This document shows, piece by piece, positions 1 through 10,708 of a DNA stretch of 64,000 bases. Each line of letters opens with the position of its first letter. The stretch's first letter is position 1. Below the pieces are notes generated by a model. The model had not been told where the DNA came from. It saw only the letters and a program-made list of their open reading frames with translations, and ran no database searches. The position numbers and the translations under genes were made by a program. The DNA is from Phycomyces blakesleeanus NRRL 1555(-) (lineage: Eukaryota; Mucoromycota; Mucoromycetes; Mucorales; Phycomycetaceae): NCBI RefSeq assembly GCF_001638985.1, contig NW_017265136.1:434001-498000 (forward strand). Reading direction: 5' to 3'.

Positions 1-2362
1 ATTTCAGTTTTTATTTTTTTTATTTTAAAGACTCTTAATTTCTATCATGACTGTTCGTTAAAAAGATGCGTGAATTAACATCGCATGTCATTTTGAATGA
101 GAAAAATGAACATTTATTATTATTTTTTACTTGAAAGTCAAAAAGGTATTTCTAAAAGACAATAACGAGAGTTTCTCCGTTTTAGAGTTTTTTTTTCAGG
201 TGTACGTGTCATTTATGAAAGAATTCAAGAGATGTGTAAAGTAGATGGAAGACTTTATTTATTATAGTCCCCTTCACTGAAAAGGAACTCGCGAAACTTA
301 ACTCCGTTAAAGTGGTTGACGTGCCGACTTTCGTACTTTTAAAAAAGCATTTGATGGGTACCGCACTCATATGTAAGTTTTTTGGGGTGGTTTTAAGTTT
401 GACTGTATTGGAGTTTTGACGATATTGTAAAGAGTTACAAAGCTAAAGAAAACAAGATATTTGTAATTATTCTTAAAGTAAGATTTAATAAATAAAGGTG
501 TAGCAGTTTCTGGCAGAGAGAAAGGTAATCTTACAATCTTGATCAGGCAAAAATATAAAGCTTTTATAGTAAGATACCTATTTTTCTTTATTTTCCTTAC
601 ACTTCCTTACGCCAAGTCACTGGCATTGTTTTAATCAAATCTGAAACAAAAACCTCAAGTATGCTATTTAATGAAACCCGTAAAAATTACCCTATGTATC
701 TTTCTTTAATTAAGGCGCAGTCTACAATATTATGACACAGATTACACGACCATCCATTTTAAGAGTGTCTGTCAAAATCACCAACCTTTTTTTCTTCTTC
801 TTTATTCTACATGTTTTGGTTATGCTGATATTTCAATTATTACCAGAATATTATCTATATTCTTCAGCCCATATTAAACACTATCTACAATATATATTCT
901 ATTATACATGCCTTTAATATTAATTTACTTATTTATAAACATCACTTTGTTATAATATGCATATATATATATTTCAAATATTTCAGAAAATGAAAAATGA
1001 AAAATGAAAAATCAGTAATTAGAGAACCCGTTGTCAAGTGAAAATTTCGAATTTTCACTCACTTTTGCTTTACGCGGTGATTTAAATTCCAATGAAAAGA
1101 TGTAAAAGTTTACTGAGGGAGGCCATTTCATCACCAAGTCTTTATTAAGAATTGAGCTTGTTTTTCTACCTTCAAACATAAACATAATATAATTAAGAGT
1201 CGTCTCTATATATTTACTTAAGAGAATAAGTCTTGAAAAGTCAAGTTTATTAAGATGTATCTCTCTTATGTTTGTCACAGTACTTCTGTTTTCATCAACT
1301 GTGGTTGGGTTTTTTCTTTTTTTTTGACTGGGTTTCACTAATAATTCTTTTTTAGTAGTCTTTGAAAATATCACATCCCAATGGGTTCTCTATTTTAATT
1401 CTTTTCAGATTATTCTCAGCCAATAATTTACCAATTTTAACACTCGCAGCATGTATCTACAGAGATCATGAAACCCCCTGATATAAGATAAAATAGATAA
1501 AGAAGAAAGCAAAAGCAATACTAATAGTAGTAGGAATACTTACTTAAACACAATGCTTTTCTCTCTAGCATGTTTTTCTTGCTTTGAACAAAGGTTTATT
1601 CGATCAAAACTCTTTTTCCATTAAGCACCATATTTCTTTGTAACTGGCGATTGGTCGAATAAATTACTTGATAGCCAAACCAAAAACTTTTTCTTTTTCT
1701 AGTTTACTTTAGGTAAACAACAGATATAAGTCAAATTCATGGCTTTTGGTGAATAATAAACAAAAAATATACATATGTTATCAAAAAGGCGGTTTTGGAG
1801 AAGTGCCATGCCCGAGAGAAAAGTGTCGGGTTCGAACAATTACTGGTGAATGATAGGTGGCAACCGTTTTCTTTTCTTTCAATCCCCCTTTCTAATTATT
1901 ATAATTATTAACAATATAAATATAAGTGCTCACATTGAGTAAAACAAAAAAAGTTTAAAATAAGCAGTTCAAAAATTAAATAAACAACTCACTCAAATCC
2001 ACAGCCGCACAAACCTACACACACACACACGAATATATATTTATATATCTATTTACATAGGGGAAGAGAAGGATAAAGAGATATATATATATATCGGACA
2101 CCCAAAACGATCCAGACACGTCACTGATTACGTATGGGATAAATCGCGGTGCATTTAGCCCCTCTCCACGTAAGTGCACCTTCACAAAGCGAGGACGCGA
2201 GTAGAAAGACACCCCCTTTTTTTGTTTCTTTGCTCAAGCACTAAAGGAAAGAAGAAGAGCAAAAGAAAAATAAAAAAGAAACACATAACACATATACACA
2301 AACCCATACATACATACATACACACACACACACAAATATATATACACACTTTAAAGAACACC
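1..2362. other. Intergenic region upstream of RPN2
   Basis: AT-rich DNA with no convincing gene. The open frames here (732-917 on +, 1012-1374 on -) are low-complexity and show no family motif. From 2016 to 2350 the leader contains (CA)n and (TA)n tracts ending just before the RPN2 ATG. A GGTTCGAA string near 1830 resembles a tRNA B box, but no T stem or cloverleaf can be drawn around it. Confidence 0.6.
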
Positions 2363-5300
2363 ATGACCACTCTCACATCCGCAAGTACGTACTTGTATTA
2401 TCCAAATAATCTTCTTTTTTTTGCACACAAAACTAACACATCGCAATTTTTTTCTCTTTCCTTCCAATTCCTTTTTCATTTAATGTATTTAAAGGCGGCA
2501 TCGTGTCTTTACTCGATGAGCAACAGACCGATTTGCAGGTTTATGCCCTTCAGAAACTCAACAGCCTTGTCAATGTGTTCTGGGCAGAAGTATCAGACTC
2601 AGTTGAAAAGATGTTAGTTTATTGTCTTTATATATAATGATAATGAAAAAAAAGATGCTTTATTATTATTTTTGCTGACTGTATTACATCGTAGCGAGAT
2701 CCTCTATGAAGACACCAATTTTCCTCAACGTGAATTAGCTGCTCTCGTTACATCCAAGGTACAACAACAACACCAAAAAATAATAAAAATGATTTGAATC
2801 TTTTTTGTGGATTTATCCATTACTTGAATCTGATCGAATTTTTTTTGTAATGTGTAGATTTACTACTATCTAGGAGAATTAGATGACTCGTTGACATTTG
2901 CGCTCGGTGCAGGACAATCGTTTGATTTGTCCGAGAAGTCCGAATATGTAGAGACTATTATTTGTAAGAAAGAACAAAAAATAAAGAGCGAAAGAGATGA
3001 TATGCTGTACTCTAAACTTTTCCCTTTATTTATTATATATATACATATATCAGCTAAATGTATTGATAAGTACATCCTCCTCCGAACATCAAAGGAAGAC
3101 GCTGTAATCGATCCTAGATTACAGGCAATTGTCGAGCGGATGTTCCAAAGATGTGTAGATGACGAAGAGTATGAGCAAGCTGTGGGTATTGCTATGGAAT
3201 CCCGAAGACTTGATGTGGTCAAGGCCATTGTGGAAAAGGGTCCTGCCAACAAACTTTTATCTTATGTGCTGGATGTCTGCATGACACTTGTTCAGAATTT
3301 GGAGTTCCGTAATCAGGTACAGACACTTGACACACACACACATAATTGAGTGAAAAAATAAATAAAAAAATATAAGAAATAGAGAGAAAGACTAAAAGCT
3401 AATAATGTTTTTAATTTATTATTAAATATGCAGGTCCTTAGATTATTGGTTACTCTGTATCAGGGTTTGAAGGAACCTGACTATGTATCTGTCAGCCAGT
3501 GTCTGGTTCATTTAAATGACCCTTCCACATGTGCTGAGATGCTTCAGAGCTTGGTGAAGAAGGGTGAAGAGGTGCGTTGATTATGATACTAGTAATAATG
3601 TGTGAGATTATACATATGTATATATGGCTAAGCCTAGTATATTAACTTTAATAATAATAGTTGATGGCATACCAAATCTCATTTGACCTCGAAGAGAATG
3701 CAACACAAGAGTTTTTGTCAAAGGTGTCAAAGGCTCTGCAGGAAGAACCCACATCTGGAACTGAAGATGTAAGTATCGGAAAAAAAGAAAAAGGAAATGT
3801 AGATTGAAAGAGAAAGGGATATATACGTGTGTGTCTATGTCTATATTAAATAGATACTTTATTCACACTATTACTATTACTACTTTGGTAGACCAACATG
3901 ACTTCTGTAGATAGTCCTTACAAGAAGATGCGTTCAATCCTTTCTGGCGTAGAATCCATCCGCCTTCACCTTGAATTCCTCTACCGTAATAACCACACCG
4001 ATCTTATGATCCTCAAGGCTACCAAGGTACATAAGATACACAATCACACTCATACATATATATGTATATGTATGTACATAATAATCGTGTTATAATGCTG
4101 GATCTAATTGTCTTACATCATCATAATCTCTTTATTTTTCTCTTTGTGTGTAAATAGACTGCATTGGAACCTAGAAACTCCATTTTCCACTCTGCTGTTA
4201 CTTTTGCTAACGCCTTTATGCACGCTGGTACTACTAGCGACGAGTTTTTGAGACAGAACCTTGAATGGCTCTCAAGAGCTACTAACTGGTCCAAGTTCAG
4301 TGCCACTGCTGCCCTCGGTGTTATCCATAAAGTATTGTTTGGCTTATATTTTTGCTTAATAGCTCTGCTGATTTAGTATCTTATTGTATTGCATTACATT
4401 GATTTAATATTAATACTGTGTTTATATAAAAAGGGTCAATTGGAGCAATCAATGAACTTGTTGGCTCCTTATCTTCCCCAAGAAGGTGCTGCCAGTACAA
4501 GTGCTTACTCTGAGGGTGGATCTTTGTATGCTCTTGGTCTCATCAACGCAAACCACGGTTCAGATATTCTCGGATACTTGAAGAATGCCTTGAGAGACGC
4601 AACTGGTGAAGTTATTCAGCATGGTGCCTGTCTTGGATTGGGTGTTGCTGGAATGGCCACTGCTGATGAAGGTACAATATATATATATATATATATATAT
4701 GTGTGATTTATTTTAAGTTTCTTTTTTGTACATATCATTCTAAAACAATAATCCCCCCATAAAAAATCAATTAGGTATCTACAACGAACTCAAGTCCACA
4801 CTGTTTAGTGACAGTGCTGTTGCTGGTGAGGCCGCCGGTCTTGCTATGGGTTTGATTATGCTTGGCACTGCATCTTCCGAAGCCATCGAAGAGATGCTTC
4901 AGTATGCTCACGAAACTCAACACGAGAAGATCATCCGTGGTCTTGCTATTGGTATCTCGTTGATTATGTATGGTAGAGAAGAGCAGGCTGATCCTTTGAT
5001 CAAGCAGCTCTTGGATGATAAGGACCCCGTCCTTCGTTATGGTGGTATCTACACGATTGCTATGGCTTACAGTGGTACCGGAAACAACAAGGCCATCCGT
5101 CGCCTGCTCCACGTTGCTGTCAGTGATGTCAACGATGATGTGCGTCGTGCTGCCGTGACTGCTCTGGGCTTTATCCTCCTCAGAAACCCTCAGCAGGTTC
5201 CCCGTATTGTTCAGCTTCTGTCAGAGAGTTACAACCCTCACGTTCGTTATGGTGCTTCTTTGGCTCTCGGTATCTCATGTGCTGGAACAGGTTACTTGGT

Positions 5301-6701
5301 AAAGAACAACATCAATAATAATATCATTATATGTTTATATGTAAACGAGTGTTGTTTAACTGTTTGCGTGTAACTCTTTTTTTTAATATACAAAAAGGAT
5401 GCTCTTGAGTTGTTGGAGCCCATGGCAAAGGACCCCGTTGATTTTGTTCGTCAAGGTGCTCTTATTGCTCAAGCCATGATTCTTGTTCAGCAGACTGAAA
5501 ACACAAACCCTAAGGTTTCTGGTGTCAGAAAGGAATATGAGAAGATTATTGCAGAGAAGCATGAAGATCCCATGTCAAAGTTTGGTGCAACTCTTGCCCA
5601 GGGCATTATTGATGCAGGTAAAAAAAAGATATATATATATGCTTTTTAGTGTTGTTGTCGATGTCGATATCGATACCGTTTTGATTGTTGGTTATTGATT
5701 ATTGGCTATTATAATTAATTTTATTATAGGTGGACGTAACGTCACAATCTCACTTGTGTCTCGTTCTGGTCATGCCAACATGCCCGCTATTGTTGGTATG
5801 GCGGTGTTTACCCAGTTCTGGTACTGGCATCCTTTGACACACATGCTCAGCTTGGCTTTCACACCCACTGCCATTATTGGTCTCAACAAGAACCTTCAAG
5901 TAAGAAAAAGGATAATAAGAAGAGAAAAAACAAGTGGTTTAAAAATTAACAACATGTTTTCTTCTTCTATGTGTACTTGTACTTGTTATTAGACCCCAAG
6001 ATTTGAGTTCATTTCAAACACAAAGGCATCTTTGTTCGCTTACCCACCTGCACTGAAACCCCCATCTGCAACTGTTGTAGAAAAGGTAAGATATATATAT
6101 ATATATATATTATTTAAATTATTACCCAGTAATAATAATAATTTATTATTTAATTTTCAAGGTTGCTACAGCTGTATTGTCTACTACAGCCAAGGCCAAG
6201 GCCCGGGCGAAGAAGAGCGAAAAGGAAAAGGGTGACCAGATGGATATTGACAAAGAACCTGCTACTTCAGTGAAGGAAGAAAAGAAAGACGAACAAAAAG
6301 AGGAGCGCAAGGGAAAGAAGAAGAAGGAAGATAACTTCTCTGTCCTTGAGAATATGGCACGTGTTATGCCTGCACAACTGAAACACATTTCCTTCAAGGA
6401 AGATTCGCGTTATGTACCTGTCAAGAAGGGTGTTGTCGGTGGTATTATCATGCTGATCGACAAGAAACCCGGAGAAGAAGAAGATCTGATTGAGCCAAGT
6501 GCACTCTCTGGAGGTAAATTATAGTTAGAGTAAATTTGAACTTATATATATATTTGGGCTATGAGCTATTACTCTATTTTATACTTAGTGGACTGATTTC
6601 TCTTATATTTATTTTACCTTGTAGCTGATGCAGCTGGATCAGGGTCTGTTGAAGAAGAGGCTCCTCCATTCGAGCCCTTTGAGTACTCCTTTGAAGATTA
6701 A
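2363..6701 (+). CDS. RPN2: 26S proteasome regulatory subunit Rpn2 (PSMD1)
   Basis: Large non-ATPase scaffold of the 19S regulatory particle base, which links the ATPase ring to ubiquitin receptors such as Rpn13. Sixteen exons can be joined in frame: 2363-2384, 2495-2612, 2695-2758, 2858-2963, 3054-3316, 3434-3571, 3661-3768, 3892-4026, 4158-4331, 4434-4671, 4775-5298, 5398-5617, 5730-5899, 5993-6085, 6162-6513 and 6625-6701. Together they give 933 aa, near the usual family length. The first exon encodes only seven residues plus one base. The centre carries proteasome/cyclosome repeats (GLALGIS-like, [31 protein letters not shown]). These are followed by the C-terminal beta domain, a Lys/Glu-rich linker (6180-6340) and an acidic C-terminus ending in EYSFED. 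All introns are GT-AG. Identification is secure; only the exact edges of the small exons are inferred. Confidence 0.96.
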
Positions 6702-6925
6702 TATTGAAATCAAAATTAAGAATAACAATAACAATAAGAAGAAAGAAAAACTTGATAATGTGTGTGTATATATATATGTGTGTTTGAATGTGTCCTTTAG
6801 CTTGTCTTTTCTGGAAATTTGAAGACTATATTTAATTTACGTAAATATTGTATTAGGGTAGCTCAGCAGTCCCTTATAGTTTCTAAACTTAAGCTTTTAA
6901 GTTTAATTTATTAATCAGTTTCTTA

Positions 6926-7026
6926 AATGGTTATAGATTAATTTCAGCCAATAATTTTTGGGATTTAAACTTAAGTTTTGAGTTTAAACTTGAGAAATGA
7001 TTGGCTGGAATGAACCTATAATCATT
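6926..7026. repeat. 101-nt imperfect palindrome
   Basis: The two halves are reverse complements with few mismatches: TTTCAGCCAATAATTT on the left pairs with AAATGATTGGCTGGAA on the right, and the flanks GGTTATAGATTAA and TGAACCTATAATC also pair. The centre is rich in TTTAAACTTAAG-like palindromic AT blocks. It could fold into a long cruciform or hairpin. Confidence 0.7.
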
Positions 7027-7036
7027 AAAAAAAGAT

Positions 7037-7070
7037 TAAAACTCTTGAACAAAATCGTTCAAGAGTTTTA
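7037..7070. repeat. Perfect 14-bp hairpin
   Basis: The stem TAAAACTCTTGAAC pairs exactly with GTTCAAGAGTTTTA across a 6-nt loop (AAAATC). It lies about 340 bp downstream of the RPN2 stop, too far to be an obvious 3' processing signal, and is most simply part of the MITE-like segment. Confidence 0.75.
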
Positions 7071-7752
7071 AGCTTTTAATACATCCTTGCTTAAATTTGT
7101 TTTTTTTTTTTTGGAAATTTAATAAATCCTTGATACAAATATCTTTGTCTCTTTCAATACTACTTTAAGCTTATATTCTATTATCACAATGCCTAATAGA
7201 ACTGAAAGAAGCATTTAGGGTACTCAAAAACACTTAGTAACTCTTACGTATTATTGGTTACTGTTTTAAAACTCAAAGCTTTTTATAAGCTTAAAGGACT
7301 GTTGAAACCCCCTATTATTTGAAATATCATTTAGAGATTATTATTAATTCCCTCGATGATTCCCTCGTATGCTGGCGAACAGCATAAATATGCCATTTTA
7401 CACTACGTTCAAATTAGGAACATTTTCTGCTATCGATAATGTTTTTCACTACGTAGTCCCACTCCGTTAGCACCTTATGAGTATGTGTGTGTATTTGCGG
7501 AGTGGCTTACGTGGGTATATAAACTAAACAACAAACATTTCTAAGCATAAACGACAACTAACCCTAAAGCTCATTTTAAACAAATGAAAACATCAAGCAG
7601 TACCTTATATGACAAAGATCAGGCACGAATCACATTGCACCTTTAATCTACATATACTACACGTTATACAGTTTCGCATAACCTTTCACAACTTTACATA
7701 CCCGAAAAAAAAGAGATAAAAAAATTCTCATTTTACATAATGACCAATACAG

Positions 7753-8783
7753 GTTAAAAAGGCTACTCATGCTTTATGGGAAACTTATAATGATCCAGAA
7801 AAACCAGCCTTTAATCCATCTCAAGAGCTCTGGCTAAACATGACCATCAAAGAAGCAAGTCCTCAACGTTCTTCAAAACCAAAGAAAATGTAATGACCAA
7901 CTATCTGTAGATATTAAAGGCATTCAAATTCGCTTTCACTCTTAATATTGCTACTTCTATTTTTATTTTTACTGTTATTATTGTCATTATATATATTCTA
8001 GCTCTCTTAAACACGCTATATTAAATGAAAAAGACAAAGTGTGTTTGATTACCAAGGAGTGTGAGACGAGATACAACAAACTCTTGAAAAACGAAAAGAG
8101 TGGATATATAGAAAAGATTATAGGTATCAATACTCTTGAAACCTCCTACAAATCCCCTGAGTCTCGTTGCGAACTGGCGTCAATGCTCTCCATTTTCTTT
8201 GTTGATATTCGAGTTGTCGGACAGATGAAAAAAGTACTTGGGGAGTCATTCTTTGGACCAAACAGGCAAGTGTTAATAACTATAGTATATAACAGTGATA
8301 GTGATAATGAACACCACATCTAAAGCTCACGTTTGTTTCAAGGGCACCAATTCCGATTGAAATACCAAGGCCCAAGAAGATCAACTCAACTATCATAAAA
8401 CATCTTAAAATCAGCTCCATAATGCTATCAAATGGAGTTACACAGTAAAGTCAAATTTGATTTTGAATTTTGAATTAGATTCTTTTTTTTTTTTTAAAAA
8501 AAAGTAACTGACTATTAACTATGGAATTATTATTATTATTATCTCTTTTACACACACACACATATATATATATAGATCAGCAAAGGTCGGGAGTCTAAGA
8601 ATGGATGAGAGAGAGGCATTCGATAACGTGTGTAGCGCTATCCCTGGATTTGTGAATATAATAAAAGGTGGATGGGAGAACATAATGAGCATTACCTTAA
8701 AGACAGACAAATCGCCAGAATTACCCCTCTTTATTAGCATACCTGACAAATATGTGGGTGGCGAAGACAAAAATAAAACATAA
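7753..8783 (+). CDS. Unidentified spliced gene, 5' end unresolved
   Basis: I do not recognise this protein. Four exons join in one frame: 7753-7889, 8002-8265, 8343-8444 and 8576-8783, giving 236 residues to a TAA stop. The joined frame reads through motifs such as NPSQELWLNM, CELASMLSIFF, KEFFGPNR-like text and EAFDNVCSAIPGF, which look like real mixed alpha/beta coding sequence. The 8266-8342 intron starts with GCAAGT, because any GT choice breaks the frame. The first exon is uncertain: a short ATG frame at 7584 stops after 20 codons with no good donor in phase, and the first in-frame ATG inside the model is the Met of LNMTIKEAS near 7840. There is no signal peptide or membrane segment. The gene ends about 110 bp before the Tc1-like element. 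It could be a lineage-specific or multicopy element-associated gene. Confidence 0.55.
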
Positions 8784-8896
8784 CCAATCTATGTAAGAGT
8801 AGCTATCTTAATACAAAATTATAGAAGTCTAATTTACTTGTGAGGAATTTGGGCAGGGATACTATATTTATGGGTACTCTAATCAAGCTTATTATA

Positions 8897-8922
8897 CACT
8901 CACAATCAAAAACGTTTCGACC
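8897..8922 (+). repeat. Left terminal inverted repeat of the Tc1-like element
   Basis: 26 bp, starting CACTCACAATC and ending GTTTCGACC. It matches the right repeat with one mismatch and sits directly inside a TA dinucleotide. Confidence 0.93.
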
Positions 8923-9003
8923 CCCGCAAAAAATGCCTAAAAAAAATCGAAAAAATAAAAATAAAAACATTGTTTTCTCCCAATATTATTAATCAAATCC
9001 AAC

Positions 9004-10071
9004 ATGCAAGACGCAAATTCATCAGAAAACACCCACGGATCATATGAAAAGGCTGATCCCTATAAATACGGATGCATCGTGTACATGCATTTAGCAAATT
9101 ACGGGGCGACCCAGATTTCATTGGTGGTTGGCATGAGTCTGTCAACTGTCAAGTACATCATTAAGAGAGTGGACGAGACAGGATCGCCCGAGCCAAGAAA
9201 AGGGTCCGGACGACCTAGAAAGATTGACGAGAGGACAGAAAGACACCTTGTTCAAATAGTTCGTAAGGACCCCTTTGCCTCATTTTCTAGGCTAAGGGCT
9301 TCCTTAAAGAACATGGAGGTATTTGTCTGCAGAAAGACAATAATCAGTTGTCTGAAGCGTTTGGGCTTCGGATCATATATCGCAACTCACAAGCCAACTT
9401 TAACCGAAAGCCACAAGAAAAGAAGGCTGGAATGGGCCCATGAGCATGTGAATTGGACAGATGACCAGTGGAGAGGTGTAGTATGGTCAGATGAATCACG
9501 GTTCACAGTTGAGGGTAATGATGGAGGAGCTAGAGCTATCAGGAAAGTCGGTGAAAGGTTCAAGGAAGAAAATATCATCGAAGGAACCAAGTGGGGGAAG
9601 GGTAGTGTGATGATCTGGAGCTGTTTCTGGGCCGGTGGTTTTGGCCCTTTGGTGTTCCTAGATGGTAACGTAAACCAAGACCAATACGTGAACACTTTGG
9701 CTCAGAACTTCCTCCCTTGGTTCCAAAATCTTTCGCGGGAACAAAACAGGAGCTTCGTGTTCCAAGAGGACAACGCCAGCTGTCATACTGGGTCGTACTC
9801 GAGGTGGTGGAAAGATAGCCATGAGATCCGAGGTTTTGACTACTGGCCCGCTCAAAGCCCGGATCTCAACCCCATCGAGCATCTCTGGTGGGCTCTCGAG
9901 AGGCGCATGAGTGACGAGAGGGCCAGTATTAACAATGTTGAAGATCTGAAGGTTGTAATGCAACGAAAGTGGCGAAGGATATGTCTCGAACTTTCGTCAA
10001 CTTTGGCCGGAAGCATGCAGCATCGATGCCAGGCTGTAATTGAGGCCAAAGGAGGTCATACAAAATATTGA
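9004..10071 (+). CDS. Tc1-like transposase (DDE family)
   Basis: Intronless 355-aa transposase that cuts and pastes the surrounding element through its terminal repeats. The N-terminus (about residues 15-125) holds paired-like helix-turn-helix DNA-binding domains separated by a GSGRPRK AT-hook-like linker. The catalytic core shows the DDE residues: the first Asp in WSDESRF, the second in QEDNASCH, and the Glu in DLNPIEHLWW. Counting the residues between the second Asp and the Glu gives 35 rather than the 34 of classical Tc1, so it may be a DD35E lineage. A GSVMIWSCF-like motif between the first two catalytic residues is also typical. The ATG at 9004 is the first in the frame, 107 bp inside the element. 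No frameshift or stop interrupts it, so it is probably functional. Confidence 0.95.
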   Translation: MQDANSSENTHGSYEKADPYKYGCIVYMHLANYGATQISLVVGMSLSTVKYIIKRVDETGSPEPRKGSGRPRKIDERTERHLVQIVRKDPFASFSRLRASLKNMEVFVCRKTIISCLKRLGFGSYIATHKPTLTESHKKRRLEWAHEHVNWTDDQWRGVVWSDESRFTVEGNDGGARAIRKVGERFKEENIIEGTKWGKGSVMIWSCFWAGGFGPLVFLDGNVNQDQYVNTLAQNFLPWFQNLSREQNRSFVFQEDNASCHTGSYSRWWKDSHEIRGFDYWPAQSPDLNPIEHLWWALERRMSDERASINNVEDLKVVMQRKWRRICLELSSTLAGSMQHRCQAVIEAKGGHTKY

Positions 10072-10214
10072 TCTTTTATTTTTTTCTATATTTCAATAAT
10101 AAACATATATATAATCTTTTATTTGAAGTTTGAATGCTTTAGCTTTTATTACTGAGGAGCAGTTGCATGTTGAATACATGCCATGATTTCTCTCATGTAT
10201 TTTTTGGGCTCAGA

Positions 10215-10240
10215 GGTCGAAACGTTTTTGATTGTGACTG
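10215..10240 (-). repeat. Right terminal inverted repeat of the Tc1-like element
   Basis: 26 bp ending in ATTGTGACTG, immediately followed by TA. It is the reverse complement of the left end with one mismatch. Confidence 0.93.
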
Positions 10241-10708
10241 TACATATGAATTTTGATGTATGAGAGAAAACATATCAGTCAAGAGACATTACTGGTACTC
10301 AGCAGTTTTTTCCTCGATATTGATTATTATTGGATGGTGCCTAAACTACCACCACATCCAACAATCAAGCATCCAGAGCTGGTGAAACCCCCTATTGAAT
10401 ATATATATATAACTTTTGTACTTGGCCAATATTGACCAGTAAGCAGAAAATTTCAATCAATTTCCATACATATTGGTTTATTTCATCCCCTCTTCTATAA
10501 CCATCATCTGCTAATAATTGTAGTGTATGTACAAGGTTATTGTATACTTATTGTGCTGCTGCTACTGCTGTTTGTTGTTGTTGTTGATTTGTTTTATATG
10601 TATAAGATTTATTTATTTATTCCTAGTAAATCTACAGGAAAACACTTTTTTTTTCTTCGTTATCTTTCTTTTGTTTTTTATTATCTACAAATAAGATACT
10701 TGTAGAAA
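10241..10708. other. Intergenic region between the transposon and PRE3
   Basis: AT-rich, no gene. It contains the string GAAACCCCCTA near 10384, which also occurs near 1469 and at the right edge of the MITE-like segment (7304), with GGTACTCAGCAGT about 90 bp upstream, so a degraded relative of that segment may lie here. Confidence 0.4.

Larger units (their letters stand above)
6853..7314. repeat. Hairpin-rich, MITE-like segment
   Basis: The ends are imperfect inverted repeats. The left end (from 6853) begins AGGGTAGCTCAGCAGTCC. The reverse complement of the right end (to about 7314) begins AGGGGGTTTCAACAGTCC. Two strong internal palindromes lie between them, at 6926-7026 and 7037-7070. There is no coding capacity. 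This layout fits a small non-autonomous DNA element, but no clear target-site duplication was found and no second full copy is present, so the element boundaries are inferred. Confidence 0.35.
8897..10240 (+). mobile_element. Tc1/mariner element, structurally complete (1,344 bp)
   Basis: The element is bounded by 26-bp terminal inverted repeats at 8897-8922 and 10215-10240. They are identical except at the third base (CACTCACAATC on the left, CAGTCACAATC in the reverse complement of the right end). Each end is flanked by TA (8895-8896 and 10241-10242), the target-site duplication of this superfamily. It contains one uninterrupted transposase gene on the + strand and no other gene. Nearly identical ends and an open reading frame suggest recent insertion, and it may be autonomous. 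Confidence 0.95.

Noticed and set aside
1012..1374. 120-codon minus-strand frame
   Set aside because: Lys/Ser/Asn-rich low-complexity translation in AT-rich DNA, with no motif and no supporting splice structure.
1856..1864. GGTGGCAAC, one mismatch from the yeast proteasome box (PACE), upstream of RPN2
   Set aside because: It lies about 500 bp from the start, is imperfect, and no such box is seen before PRE3. Rpn4-type regulation is a yeast feature.
1796..1870. tRNA-like string GGGTTCGAAC
   Set aside because: The B-box resemblance is limited to about eight bases. The T stem does not pair and no acceptor or anticodon arm can be drawn.
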